The notes: generated from the sequence alone by a model not told the origin. Numbered from the stretch's first letter, positions 21,610-31,705 are shown. The stretch is DNA of 64,000 nt from Caldanaerobius polysaccharolyticus DSM 13641 (GCF_000427425.1 NZ_KE386494.1:190476-254475); one strand, 5' to 3'. Numbers and translations: made by a program.

Positions 21610-22554
21610 ATGAATTTCCAGTTCGCTACAACCGCGCTGATGGTAATTTTTTTGATTGAAACCGGTTGGTGGATTGTCTGGATGGCAATAGCGTTAACCC
21701 GCAAGATTTACGCCAATTTTTACTTCATGCTGGCATCGTTTTTAGCCTGGGGCTTTGCAGACATCATGGCGCTAAAAGGCCTAAGCCGTTTAGAAAACGC
21801 GTATGCGGTAATTTGTGTAGTTTTGATCATTGTACCGTTTATATTGCTTCCAGGTATGGTTTCAATAATAGCAGAATACCAAAGAGGCGTTTTATTCAGA
21901 TTCGGAAAGCTCAGCGGATTATTGCAGCCTGGACTTAACGTCATTTTCCCTTTTGGAATCGACAGGGTATGGAAAATCGATTTAAGGACCTTAACAATCG
22001 ATGTGGCAAAGCAGGAGGTCATCACAAAGGACAACGTCCCCATTATGGTAGATGCTGTGGTGTACTTCAATGTTTCCAACCCCATCCTGGCAACAACACA
22101 GGTGGTAAACTATACCCAGAGCACCACTTTGCTCGCCCAAACTATACTCAGGTCCGTTTTAGGCCAGCATGAACTCGACGAAATGCTCACAAAGAGGGCC
22201 GAACTCAACGAGAAACTGCGAGAACTGCTGGATAAAGACACTGACCCTTGGGGGATTAAAGTAACCGCGGTAGAGATAAAGAGCGTGGAGCTCCCTGACA
22301 CCATGAAAAGGGCTATGGCTAAACAAGCTGAAGCAGAGAGGGAAAGGAGAGCCAAAATCATTTCAGCAGACGGCGAATACCAGGCAGCGCAAAAGTTATT
22401 ACAAGCAGCGCAGCTTATCTCTGAAGAACCCGCTGCACTGCAATTGAGGTATTTGCAAACGTTGCCGGAGATCGCTGCTGAAAAAAACTCCACAATACTG
22501 TTCCCATTGCCCATCGAACTGCTAAAGGCGTTTTCTAATTTAAATAAAAACTAA
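21610..22554 (+). CDS. SPFH/Band 7 (slipin, stomatin-like) membrane protein
   Basis: 314 residues. Three hydrophobic helices come first (about 7-30, 36-52, 64-88), followed by the Band 7 domain (VSIIAEYQRGVLFRFGKLSG onward) and a charged helix (MKRAMAKQAEAERERRAKI) typical of slipins. Most slipins have one N-terminal membrane helix; two extra helices are present here. These proteins organise membrane microdomains and are often paired with an NfeD protein, which is absent beside it. ATG follows GAGGGGAT. Confidence 0.88.
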   Translation: MNFQFATTALMVIFLIETGWWIVWMAIALTRKIYANFYFMLASFLAWGFADIMALKGLSRLENAYAVICVVLIIVPFILLPGMVSIIAEYQRGVLFRFGKLSGLLQPGLNVIFPFGIDRVWKIDLRTLTIDVAKQEVITKDNVPIMVDAVVYFNVSNPILATTQVVNYTQSTTLLAQTILRSVLGQHELDEMLTKRAELNEKLRELLDKDTDPWGIKVTAVEIKSVELPDTMKRAMAKQAEAERERRAKIISADGEYQAAQKLLQAAQLISEEPAALQLRYLQTLPEIAAEKNSTILFPLPIELLKAFSNLNKN

Positions 22555-22566
22555 ATCTGCCGCTTT

Positions 22567-22595
22567 CCCACCGCCTTAACTGGTGGTGGGTTTAA
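22567..22595 (+). terminator. terminator of slipin gene
   Basis: CCCACCGCC pairs with GGTGGTGGG (one G-U) over a six-base loop, followed by TTTAATTTT. Confidence 0.75.
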
Positions 22596-22602
22596 TTTTG
22601 CC

Positions 22603-22631
22603 TTGATTGTACCCATGGATTGTTATATAAT
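22603..22631 (+). promoter_or_regulatory. promoter of lrp-aminotransferase operon
   Basis: TTGATT (22603-22608), 17-base spacer, TATAAT (22626-22631). Confidence 0.7.
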
Positions 22632-22681
22632 TTAGCTTAAATACTATTACAGAAAAATCAAAAAATCAGGAGGTTGCTACA

Positions 22682-23170
22682 ATGGACAAATGTTTGGACA
22701 TAATTGAGCTCCTCTACGAAAACAGCAGGCTCACCGACGAACAAATCGCCGCAATGACAGGACTAGATCTTAGCGAAGTGAAGGATATAATTAAAAAACT
22801 GGAAGATGACAAGGTGCTTTTAAAATACAGAGCACTGGTTAACTGGGAAAAAACGCAAAAAGACGTAGTTCACGCCTTAATAGAAGTAAGGGTCACACCG
22901 CAACAGGGACATGGCTTTAACGCCATAGCTGAAAGAATATGCCAGTTTGATGAAGTGACATCGGTGTCACTGGTATCAGGGGGATACGACCTGGCAGTAG
23001 AAGTAGAGGGAAAAACGATGAAAGAGATCGCTTTGTTTGTAGCAGAACGCTTGGCTCCTTTAGACGGCGTATTGAGTACAGCAACCCATTTTATACTGAA
23101 AAAATACAAGCAAGAGGGTGTTCTCTTCACCGATGGACCTGAAGACCAGAGATTGGTGGTAACACCATGA
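22682..23170 (+). CDS. Lrp/AsnC-family transcriptional regulator
   Basis: 162 residues: an N-terminal winged helix (DIIELLYENSRLTDEQIAAMTGL) and a C-terminal RAM domain for amino-acid binding (SLVSGGYDLAVEVEG). ATG after AGGAGG. It overlaps the aminotransferase by four bases, which suggests that it controls or senses the substrate of that enzyme. Autoregulation is usual in the family. Confidence 0.9.
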   Translation: MDKCLDIIELLYENSRLTDEQIAAMTGLDLSEVKDIIKKLEDDKVLLKYRALVNWEKTQKDVVHALIEVRVTPQQGHGFNAIAERICQFDEVTSVSLVSGGYDLAVEVEGKTMKEIALFVAERLAPLDGVLSTATHFILKKYKQEGVLFTDGPEDQRLVVTP

Positions 23171-24333
23171 ACACCGACAAGTACATATCAGACGTGGTAA
23201 AAAATATTCCACCTTCCGGAATTCGAAAGTTTTTTGATCTGGTGATAAATGCTAAAGACATAATATCATTAGGCGTAGGTGAACCAGATTTCACAACCCC
23301 ATGGCTGATCAGGAAAGAAGGCATTGAATCCCTCGATAGCGGCAAGACTACTTACACCTCTAATTTAGGGCTCATAGAGCTGCGGATTGCCATATCTCAA
23401 TTTCTAAAAAACCACTACCAACTAGATTACGATCCTGACACAGAGATAATGATCACCGTAGGCGCCAGTGAGGCTATAGATCTGGCGTTGAGATGCCTGC
23501 TCAACGATGGCGATGAAGTTCTCATACCAGAACCCAGTTACGTTTCTTATGCCCCGTGCGTTGCCCTTACAAGAGGTGTCCCCGTATACGTACCTACCGA
23601 CGACAAAAACGATTTTATAATAACTCCTGACGACATTAAAGCGAAAATAACCTCAAGAACAAAAGCGCTAATACTTCCATACCCCAACAACCCCACAGGC
23701 GCCATAATGAAAAAAGACGACCTGGAAAAAATAATCGATGTGATCGTTCAAAACGACATCATAGTTATATCAGACGAAATATACAGTGAGCTCACATACG
23801 ATGGAAACCACGTAAGCATAGCTTCACTGCCGGGCATGAAAGAACGAACGATAGTCATCAATGGCTTTTCAAAAGCTTTTGCCATGACAGGCTGGAGGCT
23901 GGGTTACATCGCTGCTGCACATGGATTTATAGAGGCTATGAACAAGATCCATCAGTACACCACCATATGCGCTCCTATAATGGCGCAATTGGCCGCTATA
24001 GAGGGTCTCAAAAAATGCGAGAGCGACATAGTGAAAATGCGCAATACTTACGACCTTAGGCGAAAGCTGATTGTAAAAGAATTTAGAGAAATGGGCTTGG
24101 ATTGCTTTGAGCCCAAGGGGGCTTTTTATATCTTCCCTTCTATTAAGAAAACAGGTCTTTCCTCTGAAGAATTCTGTCATCGCCTTTTAAGAGAACAAAA
24201 AATTGCGGTAGTACCCGGCAACGCTTTTGGCCCCAGCGGCGAAGGATTTATAAGGGTTTCATATGCTTATTCTATTGATAAAATAACCAGGGCTACAGAG
24301 CGGATAAAAAATTTTGTATCAAAGCTGATTTAG
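23167..24333 (+). CDS. class I/II PLP aminotransferase (PatA/AspC-like)
   Basis: 388 residues with SLGVGEPDFTTP at the N-terminus, PNNPTGA, and the Schiff-base lysine in NGFSKAFAMTGWRLGY. The family includes aspartate, aromatic and N-acetyl-LL-diaminopimelate aminotransferases; the substrate cannot be fixed from sequence. ATGA overlap with the Lrp gene implies translational coupling. An aromatic role would fit the ior operon elsewhere in the window, but that is speculation. Confidence 0.88.
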   Translation: MNTDKYISDVVKNIPPSGIRKFFDLVINAKDIISLGVGEPDFTTPWLIRKEGIESLDSGKTTYTSNLGLIELRIAISQFLKNHYQLDYDPDTEIMITVGASEAIDLALRCLLNDGDEVLIPEPSYVSYAPCVALTRGVPVYVPTDDKNDFIITPDDIKAKITSRTKALILPYPNNPTGAIMKKDDLEKIIDVIVQNDIIVISDEIYSELTYDGNHVSIASLPGMKERTIVINGFSKAFAMTGWRLGYIAAAHGFIEAMNKIHQYTTICAPIMAQLAAIEGLKKCESDIVKMRNTYDLRRKLIVKEFREMGLDCFEPKGAFYIFPSIKKTGLSSEEFCHRLLREQKIAVVPGNAFGPSGEGFIRVSYAYSIDKITRATERIKNFVSKLI

Positions 24334-24362
24334 AGGGTAGAGGTACTCCCTCACCCTCTAAA
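24329..24362. terminator. bidirectional terminator between aminotransferase and sigma factor
   Basis: TTTAGAGGGT (24329-24338) and ACCCTCTAAA (24353-24362) form a perfect stem extended by GAGG/CCTC inside. It overlaps the aminotransferase stop and abuts the converging sigma gene. Confidence 0.75.
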
Positions 24363-24881
24363 TTATTTTATCAACTGTTTTTTCAGCTTGTCCAAAGCCC
24401 TCTCTTTTAACCTTACGACGCTCATGTAGTGTTTTTTATAACTTTTCGCGATTTCACTTAACGTTTCTCCTTTAAAATAGTAACGTATTATGACGTCTCT
24501 CTGCTTAGGGCTTAAAGTCATCAAAGCCTTCTTAAGATCAGCGATTTCCATGGCTTCAAACATCTCTGTCTCTTTTTCATCAGAAGATGATACCAAGCCT
24601 TCTATAAGAGGCAGGCTCTCTTTGCCCTTTCGCAGCTGGTTCAGAATATAGTACTTAAGCCTTGTCTTGAAATACGCCAGAAAAGGTCCTCTTTGTACTT
24701 CATAGTCTTTTACGCACTCAAGCAACATCACGTACCCGTCTTGTATTAGATCTTCAACCTCATAGCGATTGTATCTACAGGCACAAGACACAATAAGGGG
24801 CTTTAACCTCTGCGCCAGCACCTCAACGGCTTTTTTGTCGCCTTCTTTTCCTTTAATCGCCAGTTCATCGATGTAATCCAT
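24363..24881 (-). CDS. orphan sigma-70 family RNA polymerase sigma factor
   Basis: 172 residues with region 2 (EVEDLIQDGYVMLLECVKDYEV...FLAYFKTRLKYYILNQLR, about 40-85) and region 4 (ALMTLSPKQRDVIIRYYFKGETLSEIAKSY, about 113-145). There is no region 1 or 3, so it is ECF- or SigH-sized. No anti-sigma gene lies beside it. Its regulon is not visible. ATG after AAGGAG; A/T-rich minus-strand -10-like sequences occur around 24925-24950. Confidence 0.85.
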   Translation of the reverse strand: MDYIDELAIKGKEGDKKAVEVLAQRLKPLIVSCACRYNRYEVEDLIQDGYVMLLECVKDYEVQRGPFLAYFKTRLKYYILNQLRKGKESLPLIEGLVSSSDEKETEMFEAMEIADLKKALMTLSPKQRDVIIRYYFKGETLSEIAKSYKKHYMSVVRLKERALDKLKKQLIK

Positions 24882-25064
24882 CGCGAAACTCCTTCGGGCC
24901 CTTTCAGATTTCCCGGGATAACTATATATTATATTATAAGTGTTATTAGAACAAATGTTCGGTTTTTAAAAACAAAGCAAATATATTAATTTATTTTTCT
25001 TCCTACCAACAAAAAACACTGCTTTTTTTAAAAACCCCGAATCCCATTTCTTTAGATTTAAAAA

Positions 25065-25096
25065 ATAATAAAAAAAGGGCAAAAGCCCTTTTTTAA
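25065..25096 (-). terminator. terminator of metK
   Basis: On minus, AAAAAAGGGC and GCCCTTTTTT pair over loop TTTT, with a T-rich tail. It overlaps the metK stop. Confidence 0.85.
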
Positions 25097-26286
25097 CAAC
25101 CTAACACCTGACGCCTAAGAATATCGGCTTTGTCCGTCTTCTCCCATGGGAGATCTAGATCAGTGCGCCCAAAAGGCCCGTATACTGAAATCTGCCTGTA
25201 AATAGGCCTTCTGAGGTCAAATGCTTTGATGATCGCGGCAGGCCTTAAATCAAAATTCTCTTTTATCAAGTCGACTAAGCGCTCATCACTCACTTTCCCT
25301 GTTCCAAAAGTATCTACCGAGATAGAAATAGGACGGGCAACGCCTATAGCGTATGCCAACTCCACCTCGCACTTATCAGCAAGCCCCGCAGCTACGATGT
25401 TTTTAGCCACATACCTGGCCGCAAAAGCGCCAGAACGATCTACCTTTGTAGGATCTTTTCCAGAAAATGCTCCTCCTCCATGTCTTGCAAAACCGCCATA
25501 TGTATCCACTATAATTTTCCTTCCTGTCAAACCTGTATCGCCATGGGGCCCTCCAATTACAAATCTTCCCGTGGGGTTGATGAAATACCGGGTATTTTCA
25601 TCCAATAATTCCGGCGGAATCACCGCTTTAATCACGTGCTGGATAATATCCCTTTCAATCGTATCGTGATCTACTTCCGGTGCATGTTGAGTTGACACCA
25701 CCACCGCATCCACCCTGGTGGGCTTACCGTCATTGTACTCTACAGTTACCTGGGTCTTGCCGTCAGGCCTCAAATAGCCCAACTCTCCGCTCTTCCTCAC
25801 ATCTGCCAGTTTCTTAGCCAGCTTTTGTGCCAACATTATAGGCATAGGCATCAGCTCAGGGGTTTCATTGCACGCGTAGCCAAACATCATGCCCTGATCT
25901 CCTGCCCCTATCATGCTCAACTCTTTATCTTCATCAATCCCTTTTTTCAACTCTAAAGACTGGTTAACTCCAATAGCAATATCCGACGATTGCTCTTTTA
26001 TAGATGTAATAACAGCACAGGTTTCTGCATCAAAACCGAACTTAGCCCTGGTATAGCCTATATCTGCAATAACCTCTCTCACTATACGGGGTATATCCAC
26101 ATAACAAGATGTGGTTATCTCACCCATGACAAGAACCATACCTGTAGTTGCAACCGTCTCGCAAGCAACCTTTGCGTCGGGATCATTAGCTATTATCTCA
26201 TCTAGAATAGCATCGGATATCTGATCGCATATCTTGTCAGGATGACCTTCAGTTACAGCTTCCGAAGTAAAAAACGATCTTGCCAT
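25093..26286 (-). CDS. metK: S-adenosylmethionine synthetase
   Basis: 397 residues, normal length. It makes SAM from methionine and ATP. Motifs: [25 protein letters not shown] at the N-terminus, [12 protein letters not shown] and [12 protein letters not shown]-like [13 protein letters not shown]. Monocistronic on minus. There is no SAM riboswitch in its roughly 145-base upstream gap, unlike metY-metX. Confidence 0.97.
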   Translation of the reverse strand: MARSFFTSEAVTEGHPDKICDQISDAILDEIIANDPDAKVACETVATTGMVLVMGEITTSCYVDIPRIVREVIADIGYTRAKFGFDAETCAVITSIKEQSSDIAIGVNQSLELKKGIDEDKELSMIGAGDQGMMFGYACNETPELMPMPIMLAQKLAKKLADVRKSGELGYLRPDGKTQVTVEYNDGKPTRVDAVVVSTQHAPEVDHDTIERDIIQHVIKAVIPPELLDENTRYFINPTGRFVIGGPHGDTGLTGRKIIVDTYGGFARHGGGAFSGKDPTKVDRSGAFAARYVAKNIVAAGLADKCEVELAYAIGVARPISISVDTFGTGKVSDERLVDLIKENFDLRPAAIIKAFDLRRPIYRQISVYGPFGRTDLDLPWEKTDKADILRRQVLGC

Positions 26287-26386
26287 TTGTCTTTATACAC
26301 CACCTTTATCTTTATTTATCGCATTAGATCGACTTATAGTATAACATATTTATATAAGTATGTCTACTTGGATAGAAATTTTTATA

Positions 26387-26415
26387 TTGACAAAGCCGCT
26401 TATCCGTGTTATTAT
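26387..26415 (+). promoter_or_regulatory. promoter of tRNA-Tyr
   Basis: Consensus TTGACA (26387-26392), 17-base spacer, TATTAT (26410-26415), 15 bases before the mature tRNA. Confidence 0.8.
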
Positions 26416-26430
26416 ATAAGTCGTGAATAC

Positions 26431-26512
26431 GGAGGGATACCCAAGTGGCTAAAGGGGGCAGACTGTAAATCTGTTGGCTTGGCCTTCGATGGTTCGAATC
26501 CATCTCCCTCCA
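26431..26512 (+). tRNA. tRNA-Tyr (GTA)
   Basis: 82 bases with a long variable arm (class II). Acceptor GGAGGGA pairs with TCCCTCC, discriminator A, anticodon GTA in GACTGTAAATC, and T loop GGTTCGAATCC. CCA is not encoded. Confidence 0.97.
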
Positions 26513-26518
26513 CTGCGT

Positions 26519-26544
26519 AAAGGCTGAAAAAGCCTGTTTTTTTA
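26519..26544 (+). terminator. terminator after tRNA-Tyr
   Basis: AGGCT-GAAAA-AGCCT followed by GTTTTTTT. Confidence 0.8.
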
Positions 26545-26575
26545 TGCCCTTTTTACATCTGAATAAAAATAAAAA

Positions 26576-26647
26576 AGCTGGCAATAGGGCTCGAACCTAC
26601 AACCTGCTGATTACAAGTCAGCTGCTCTACCATTGAGCTATGCCAGC
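26576..26647 (-). tRNA. tRNA-Thr (TGT)
   Basis: 72 bases including the discriminator. Acceptor GCTGGCA/TGCCAGC, anticodon TGT in GACTTGTAATC, T loop GGTTCGAGCCC. CCA not encoded; last of a three-tRNA minus-strand transcript. Confidence 0.96.
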
Positions 26648-26656
26648 ATACTACAG

Positions 26657-26728
26657 TGACCCCGACGGGATTCGAACCCATGTTACCGCCGTGAAAGGGC
26701 GATGTCTTAACCACTTGACCACGGGGCC
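26657..26728 (-). tRNA. tRNA-Glu (TTC)
   Basis: 72 bases. Acceptor GGCCCCG with CGGGGTC (one G-U), anticodon TTC in CCCTTTCACGG, T loop GGTTCGAATCC. CCA not encoded; nine bases from tRNA-Thr. Confidence 0.96.
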
Positions 26729-26747
26729 TTATTTATTCAATTTAAAA

Positions 26748-26820
26748 TCGGGGCGGAGGGATTTGAACCCCCGACCTCATGGTCCCAAACCACGCGCGCT
26801 CCCATCTGCGCCACGCCCCG
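26748..26820 (-). tRNA. tRNA-Pro (TGG)
   Basis: 73 bases. Acceptor CGGGGCG/CGCCCCG, anticodon TGG in GGTTTGGGACC, T loop GGTTCAAATCC. First gene of the Pro-Glu-Thr cluster. CCA not encoded. Confidence 0.96.
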
Positions 26821-26833
26821 AGCAGCACTATAT

Positions 26834-26862
26834 ATTTTACTAAATAAACATATAAATTTCAA
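26834..26862 (-). promoter_or_regulatory. promoter of tRNA-Pro-Glu-Thr cluster
   Basis: Minus strand TTGAAA (26857-26862), 17-base spacer, TAAAAT (26834-26839). Confidence 0.65.
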
Positions 26863-26988
26863 CTGTAATATTCAACTGAAATTAACTATTTTCCTCATGT
26901 TTTTGCCTTTTTTCTCTTAATATCTCTCTATAACTGTTATTTTCTCTTTATTTTGTATATACCATTTTGTAACTCAAATGTAATACCA

Positions 26989-27017
26989 TTGTAACATACA
27001 GCTATCGTTTATATTGT
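26989..27017 (+). promoter_or_regulatory. candidate promoter of secreted glycosidase gene
   Basis: TTGTAA (26989-26994), 17-base spacer, TATTGT (27012-27017), 55 bases before the start codon. Confidence 0.4.
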
Positions 27018-27071
27018 ACAATAAATGCGTCCACATCGTGATCATTTTTGTCTAAATTAGGAGGTATTGTT

Positions 27072-29429
27072 ATGAAAAAATTCATCCTAAAGTCACTCCT
27101 GCTGGTTATGGCATCATTAATGTTTACTGTAAACTTAAAACCGGCGTTTGGCTATAGCGCACTGGACACAAGAGTACAGACCGAAATCGTAACAGAAGGC
27201 GTTACGCGGCAATACATAACAAAATATACCACAGCGGGATGGCTATACCTCAGCGTGCTAAAAGTAGACCTGCACAACCCTTACATAACCCTCAATGCAA
27301 TTTTTAATGATAACAAATTATCAACTAAAAAAACAGTGCTACAAATGGCTACCACATCAGGTGCCCTAGCCGCCGTAAACGGGAATTTCTTTGATCCAGC
27401 TTCCAGCAACGTCCCTTCCCAACCCATAGGGGTTATTATAAGCGACAACCGCATAATATCGTACTCTGATCCTGGTAAAGATTTTGCAACCTTCAGCCTT
27501 ACATCTGATAAAATTCCCGATATTTCCCTCTGGAATGCCGTAGGTTTGAAAGTTGTAGCCCCTGATGGCACTAGTGCGCCTATAGACCGCGTCAACAAAT
27601 TCAGTGATTTCAACAATATCACCTTATACGACAGGATGTGGAGGGACACCACTTACGGAGTATCTAAAGGATTTCCAGGAATGGTAGAAGTTATAGTAGA
27701 TCAAGACAACACTGTCGTAGAAGTAAGGGACAGACAACCCCCTGCCAACATACCTGTAGGAGGATATGTACTGGCTTCTTCCAATGCAGATAAGAGGAAT
27801 TTTCTGCTAAAGTTAAAGCCCGGCGATGGGGTTAAAATTCAAGCATCCCCTCTATTAGAAAATTTGAAGACAGCTTTAGGCGGAGGTTCTATGCTGGTAA
27901 AAGAGGGCAAGGTACTCCCGCCACCATCTAACAAAAACGCTTTTCCATCCTACAATTCTCAGGCAGCCAGGACAGCTATAGGTTATACCCAGGACAAGCG
28001 TTACATCATCCTGCTGGTCGTAGACAAGAGTAAGCCCAACTCTATAGGCCTGACGTATAATGAACTGGCACAGGAGATGAAATCTCTGGGGGCATATAAT
28101 GCCATGAGTTTTGACGGCGGAGGATCTTCTTCCATGGTAGCAAGGCCTTACGGCGATACTGAATTAATAACTGTAGCCAATGGAAGTCAGGGAAATTGGA
28201 CAAGACCTGTAGTAAGCGGTCTTGGGATATTCAGCACGGCACCCTCAAGTGGCGTGGCAAAACTGGTGTTAAAAGCAGATGATTACAACACATACCCCGG
28301 CGTGCCAAGGACTATAAAGGTAGTCGCATTGGATTCCCATGAAAACCCTGTAAACATCGATACATCCAAAATAACATTTAATGTACAAGGCTCTACAGGA
28401 ACTATGGACGGCAATGTGTTTACGCCTGACTCCCCAGGCGTTGCGGTGATATCAGCGGTTTACGAAAACATATCTAGCAGTATTTCCATAAACGTCCTTG
28501 AAGATGTGGCAGAATTAAAAGCATCTTCAATCGTGGCAAACCCAGGTCAGAAAAAAGATGTAGTTATATACGCAAAAGACAGCAGAGGAAAAAGAGCGCA
28601 ATTGACCTTAAAAGACGTTAATTACAAAATCTACGGCGACGTAGGTACTGTCGACGGTATTGCGTTTATAGCGGGCAAATACAACAGAACAGGTGCTATT
28701 TCTGTAGAATTCATGGGATACAGGTTAAACATACCCGTCAAAGTAGGTACAGGTTCCCAATTCGACTCAAGCCAGTTGCCTCAGGCTACTAATTTTATAG
28801 ACATAGACAAAGGCAATCGAGAGATAACAGATCCGGACCTCAAAATAGCTGTCATAGGTCAAACAAAAGTAAAAACCTTATTTGACCTATTGATGTTAAG
28901 GAATTTCATAGAGGAAGCCAATAAAAACAATACGCTGGTCGTAGCCATGGGGGATAATGAAAGCAATTTGTTAAAAGAATTGAACATAACTCCTATCGTC
29001 ACCACAAACAAAGGCTCATATACATACGGAAATTCTACTTTTATAGTTCTGAACACCTCCAAAGGCGGCATCAAAGACACAGATCCTGCCCAATGGCCAT
29101 GGTTTAAAGATCAGCTTCAAAAGGTTAAGACCGACAACGTATTCATAGTACTGCCCACCAACGTATGGGGAACAGGTGGCTTCAAAGATCCGGAAGAATC
29201 TCGATTATTTGAAGACGTATTGATGAACATAAAAAACAGCGGCAAAAATGTCTGGATACTTCAAAACGGCTATGATAGGGTATACACCACTGTCAACGAC
29301 GGAATAAGGTACATATCCACCAACGGTTTATCTAACAGCTCTCTGAAAAACATTCACGGCAATGTATACATCAACATCTACGTAAAAGGAAACGTCATCT
29401 CCTACACCGTAAACCCCATATTTAAATAG
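27072..29429 (+). CDS. secreted phosphodiester glycosidase with degenerate phosphoesterase-like C-terminus
   Basis: 785 residues from ATG 27072, eight bases after AGGAGG. A signal peptide (about 1-28, ending LKPAFGYSA) is followed by a NAGPA-type phosphodiester glycosidase domain (about 70-395; NGNFFD, GGGSMLVKEG, SFDGGGSSSMV), which in this family removes sugars from phosphodiester linkages, for example on cell-wall polymers. Two Ig-like segments follow (about 400-560). The last 200 residues resemble a calcineurin-like phosphoesterase in layout, but metal-ligand motifs are missing (GDNES where GNHD/E is expected; NGYDR where GHxH is expected). It probably acts outside the cell. Confidence 0.85.
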   Translation: MKKFILKSLLLVMASLMFTVNLKPAFGYSALDTRVQTEIVTEGVTRQYITKYTTAGWLYLSVLKVDLHNPYITLNAIFNDNKLSTKKTVLQMATTSGALAAVNGNFFDPASSNVPSQPIGVIISDNRIISYSDPGKDFATFSLTSDKIPDISLWNAVGLKVVAPDGTSAPIDRVNKFSDFNNITLYDRMWRDTTYGVSKGFPGMVEVIVDQDNTVVEVRDRQPPANIPVGGYVLASSNADKRNFLLKLKPGDGVKIQASPLLENLKTALGGGSMLVKEGKVLPPPSNKNAFPSYNSQAARTAIGYTQDKRYIILLVVDKSKPNSIGLTYNELAQEMKSLGAYNAMSFDGGGSSSMVARPYGDTELITVANGSQGNWTRPVVSGLGIFSTAPSSGVAKLVLKADDYNTYPGVPRTIKVVALDSHENPVNIDTSKITFNVQGSTGTMDGNVFTPDSPGVAVISAVYENISSSISINVLEDVAELKASSIVANPGQKKDVVIYAKDSRGKRAQLTLKDVNYKIYGDVGTVDGIAFIAGKYNRTGAISVEFMGYRLNIPVKVGTGSQFDSSQLPQATNFIDIDKGNREITDPDLKIAVIGQTKVKTLFDLLMLRNFIEEANKNNTLVVAMGDNESNLLKELNITPIVTTNKGSYTYGNSTFIVLNTSKGGIKDTDPAQWPWFKDQLQKVKTDNVFIVLPTNVWGTGGFKDPEESRLFEDVLMNIKNSGKNVWILQNGYDRVYTTVNDGIRYISTNGLSNSSLKNIHGNVYINIYVKGNVISYTVNPIFK

Positions 29430-29438
29430 CGCCAATAT

Positions 29439-29484
29439 AAAAGTGTACTTAAAGTTTTTAAATCCTTTAAGTACACTTTTTATT
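29439..29484 (+). terminator. terminator after glycosidase gene
   Basis: AAAAGTGTACTTAAAG (29439-29454) and CTTTAAGTACACTTTT (29465-29480) form a 16-bp perfect stem with a T-rich tail. Confidence 0.9.
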
Positions 29485-29533
29485 CGTCTGGAATATATTT
29501 ATTAATAAATGAAATAGATGAGGAGATGAGAAA

Positions 29534-30064
29534 ATGGCCTATACATCCCACATCGATGAGAGAATAAATCACACTCATCCCCAAGCCATTAACTTTTTAG
29601 CTAAAATGCTCCAGCGCCTTTTTATAGGATATAACGACGTATTTCTGTGCATCGGAACCGATAAATACATAGGAGACGCATTAGGTCCCCTGGTCGGAGA
29701 CAAACTTACAAAGATGCACCGCGATCTCATGGTCTACGGCACGTTAAAAGAACCGGTTCACGCTGTCAACATAGTAAAAACGCTCCACCTTGTTAGGAAA
29801 AAACACCCTCAATCCCGTATTGTGGCTATAGATGCATGTCTTGGGGAACCATCCAGTATAGGTGACATATGTATAAAGGATCAGCCATTGTTTCCGGGAA
29901 AAGGGGTTGGGAAAAACCTCCCCCCTGTAGGTGAAATTTCCATCGTGGGCATTGTGGACGTATATGATGATATGTACTCATTGCGCAATACCCGGCTTAA
30001 CCTGGTCATGGATATGGCTGACGTAATATCTAAAAGTATATATTCAGCATTACATAGCCTTTAA
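29534..30064 (+). CDS. yyaC: YyaC-family sporulation protein (DUF1256)
   Basis: 176 residues with [20 protein letters not shown] and [27 protein letters not shown], the DUF1256 hallmarks related to the germination-protease/HybD peptidase fold. YyaC is made during sporulation; its substrate is not established. ATG follows GGAGATGA. Its 3' end overlaps the converging chemoreceptor gene by 15 bases. No clear sigma-G/E promoter is visible to me. Confidence 0.88.
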   Translation: MAYTSHIDERINHTHPQAINFLAKMLQRLFIGYNDVFLCIGTDKYIGDALGPLVGDKLTKMHRDLMVYGTLKEPVHAVNIVKTLHLVRKKHPQSRIVAIDACLGEPSSIGDICIKDQPLFPGKGVGKNLPPVGEISIVGIVDVYDDMYSLRNTRLNLVMDMADVISKSIYSALHSL

Positions 30065-31705
30065 CGCAGACATAATCTCTGACAAATTTTTATTCTGCAC
30101 ATTTATATCGTTTATCTGTTCATATATTTCATTTACATTTTTTCTGTTGTTTTCGTTTACAGCGTTAAGCATTTCCTGGATTTGCTCAGAAGCAGCCAAC
30201 AGCTCCTGTACCTGCGCAGAAATCTCTTCTGAAACAGCCATAACCTGTTCCACTCCCTGCTGGGATTTTCTCACACTGTCTACATTTTCCGCAGATATTT
30301 CTTCCACACTGGCTACCATTGAAGTTATGGTATCGAAAATCTCCATTATCCTCTTAAAAAGGCCGTTTACAGCGTATACCTTTTCCACTGCTGACTTGGA
30401 TTTGGATAGATTATCCCTTATTTTCGCCGACGCTCTATAAGCGTACTCCATTACGTCTTTTACAATAGCATTGATGTTGTCGGCATTTTCTGCCGATTGA
30501 CTGGCAAGCTTTCTGATTTCCGTAGCCACCACAGCAAATCCCTTTCCATGAGCTCCAGCTCTGGCCGCTTCGATAGAAGCATTTAAAGCCAAAAGGTTTG
30601 TCTGCGAAGAAATCGACTGTATGACGTTGAGGATCTCTCCAATCTGTTGAATTTTGGAATTTAATGTGGCTATCTCTTCTGAACTGGAATCAATTTCCTG
30701 CATAATAAAATTAAGGCTTTGCACTGTATCAGCTACACTCTTGCTGCTCTCTTTTACCCTATGGGACATTTCTTTGATCTCATTCACCGCTTCAGAAACG
30801 CTCTCTTTTAAGGCGTCAGAAGAAGAAACCAGCTGATCGTTTACCGTAGACACAGTGGATATAGCTTGTACCACTTCACTAACCCCACTGGTAATCTGCT
30901 TCACACCGTCTACCAGTGAATTAAGTGAATCCGTAGCCTCTTTGAGGCTTATAGTGTTGTTCTTAGACATCTCCTGAATGTTACTGGATTTAGAGGAAAC
31001 GCTCTTTGCACTGCGCTCTATGCTTTCAACGTTCTCGTGGATATTCTTTACAAAAATATTCAATTTTACCAAAAGCCTTATACCACCTATAAGGCTCAAC
31101 AGTACTGCCGCTATCCCTATTACCAGCGAAAAACTCTTGACCCTCTGATAATTGGCTATCATGCTATTAAACCGATCGGTATAGTATTTCGTGAAACTTA
31201 TATTAAACTGCGTCAGTATATCCGACAAGGTCTTAGAATCCACCATAATACTGCCTATCAGACTAGCGTCTTTATCGGGGTTATTGGACAGTTTTTTAGC
31301 GTTATTCAACACGTTCTTGCTGGTCTCCAACAACGAATTCATCTTCGAACTGAAGTCATTGTAATAAGCAGTACCTTTAGCTTCTTCCAGCGTATCCTTA
31401 AAATCCTTTAGCTGGCTATCTATATTAGAAGCATCGTATTGCAAAGTCTGAGCCGTATAATTGCCAGATAGATAATTACTCAAATTATCGTTAAAGGATG
31501 AAACCTCAACCGCCAGCATATTAAATTTTACAATCTGGCTGGAGACCATATTCTTGGTGTGGCTTAAGTTTTCCATATTCATCATTACGTTGATATATGT
31601 GAAAAGTGAAAGAAATAAAATGATGGTGAAAAATAATACAAACAACAGTATAATTTCTCGCCTCAACGTAAAGCTCAAAGATAAGTTAAACCCTTGTTTT
31701 TTCAA
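30050..31705 (-). CDS. methyl-accepting chemotaxis protein
   Basis: 551 residues: N-terminal membrane helix (about 15-40), a helical sensor domain rich in Asn/Ser/Asp (about 45-195), second membrane helix (about 196-217), then a coiled-coil signalling domain whose tip is [39 protein letters not shown]. It relays an external stimulus to CheA/CheW, which are not in this window. Start is TTG 31705 after GGGAGG. Ligand unknown. Confidence 0.92.
   Translation of the reverse strand: MKKQGFNLSLSFTLRREIILLFVLFFTIILFLSLFTYINVMMNMENLSHTKNMVSSQIVKFNMLAVEVSSFNDNLSNYLSGNYTAQTLQYDASNIDSQLKDFKDTLEEAKGTAYYNDFSSKMNSLLETSKNVLNNAKKLSNNPDKDASLIGSIMVDSKTLSDILTQFNISFTKYYTDRFNSMIANYQRVKSFSLVIGIAAVLLSLIGGIRLLVKLNIFVKNIHENVESIERSAKSVSSKSSNIQEMSKNNTISLKEATDSLNSLVDGVKQITSGVSEVVQAISTVSTVNDQLVSSSDALKESVSEAVNEIKEMSHRVKESSKSVADTVQSLNFIMQEIDSSSEEIATLNSKIQQIGEILNVIQSISSQTNLLALNASIEAARAGAHGKGFAVVATEIRKLASQSAENADNINAIVKDVMEYAYRASAKIRDNLSKSKSAVEKVYAVNGLFKRIMEIFDTITSMVASVEEISAENVDSVRKSQQGVEQVMAVSEEISAQVQELLAASEQIQEMLNAVNENNRKNVNEIYEQINDINVQNKNLSEIMSALKAM

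Noticed and set aside
26287-26386. SAM riboswitch upstream of metK
   Set aside because: The gap is short and A/T-rich and lacks the S-box core found before metY.
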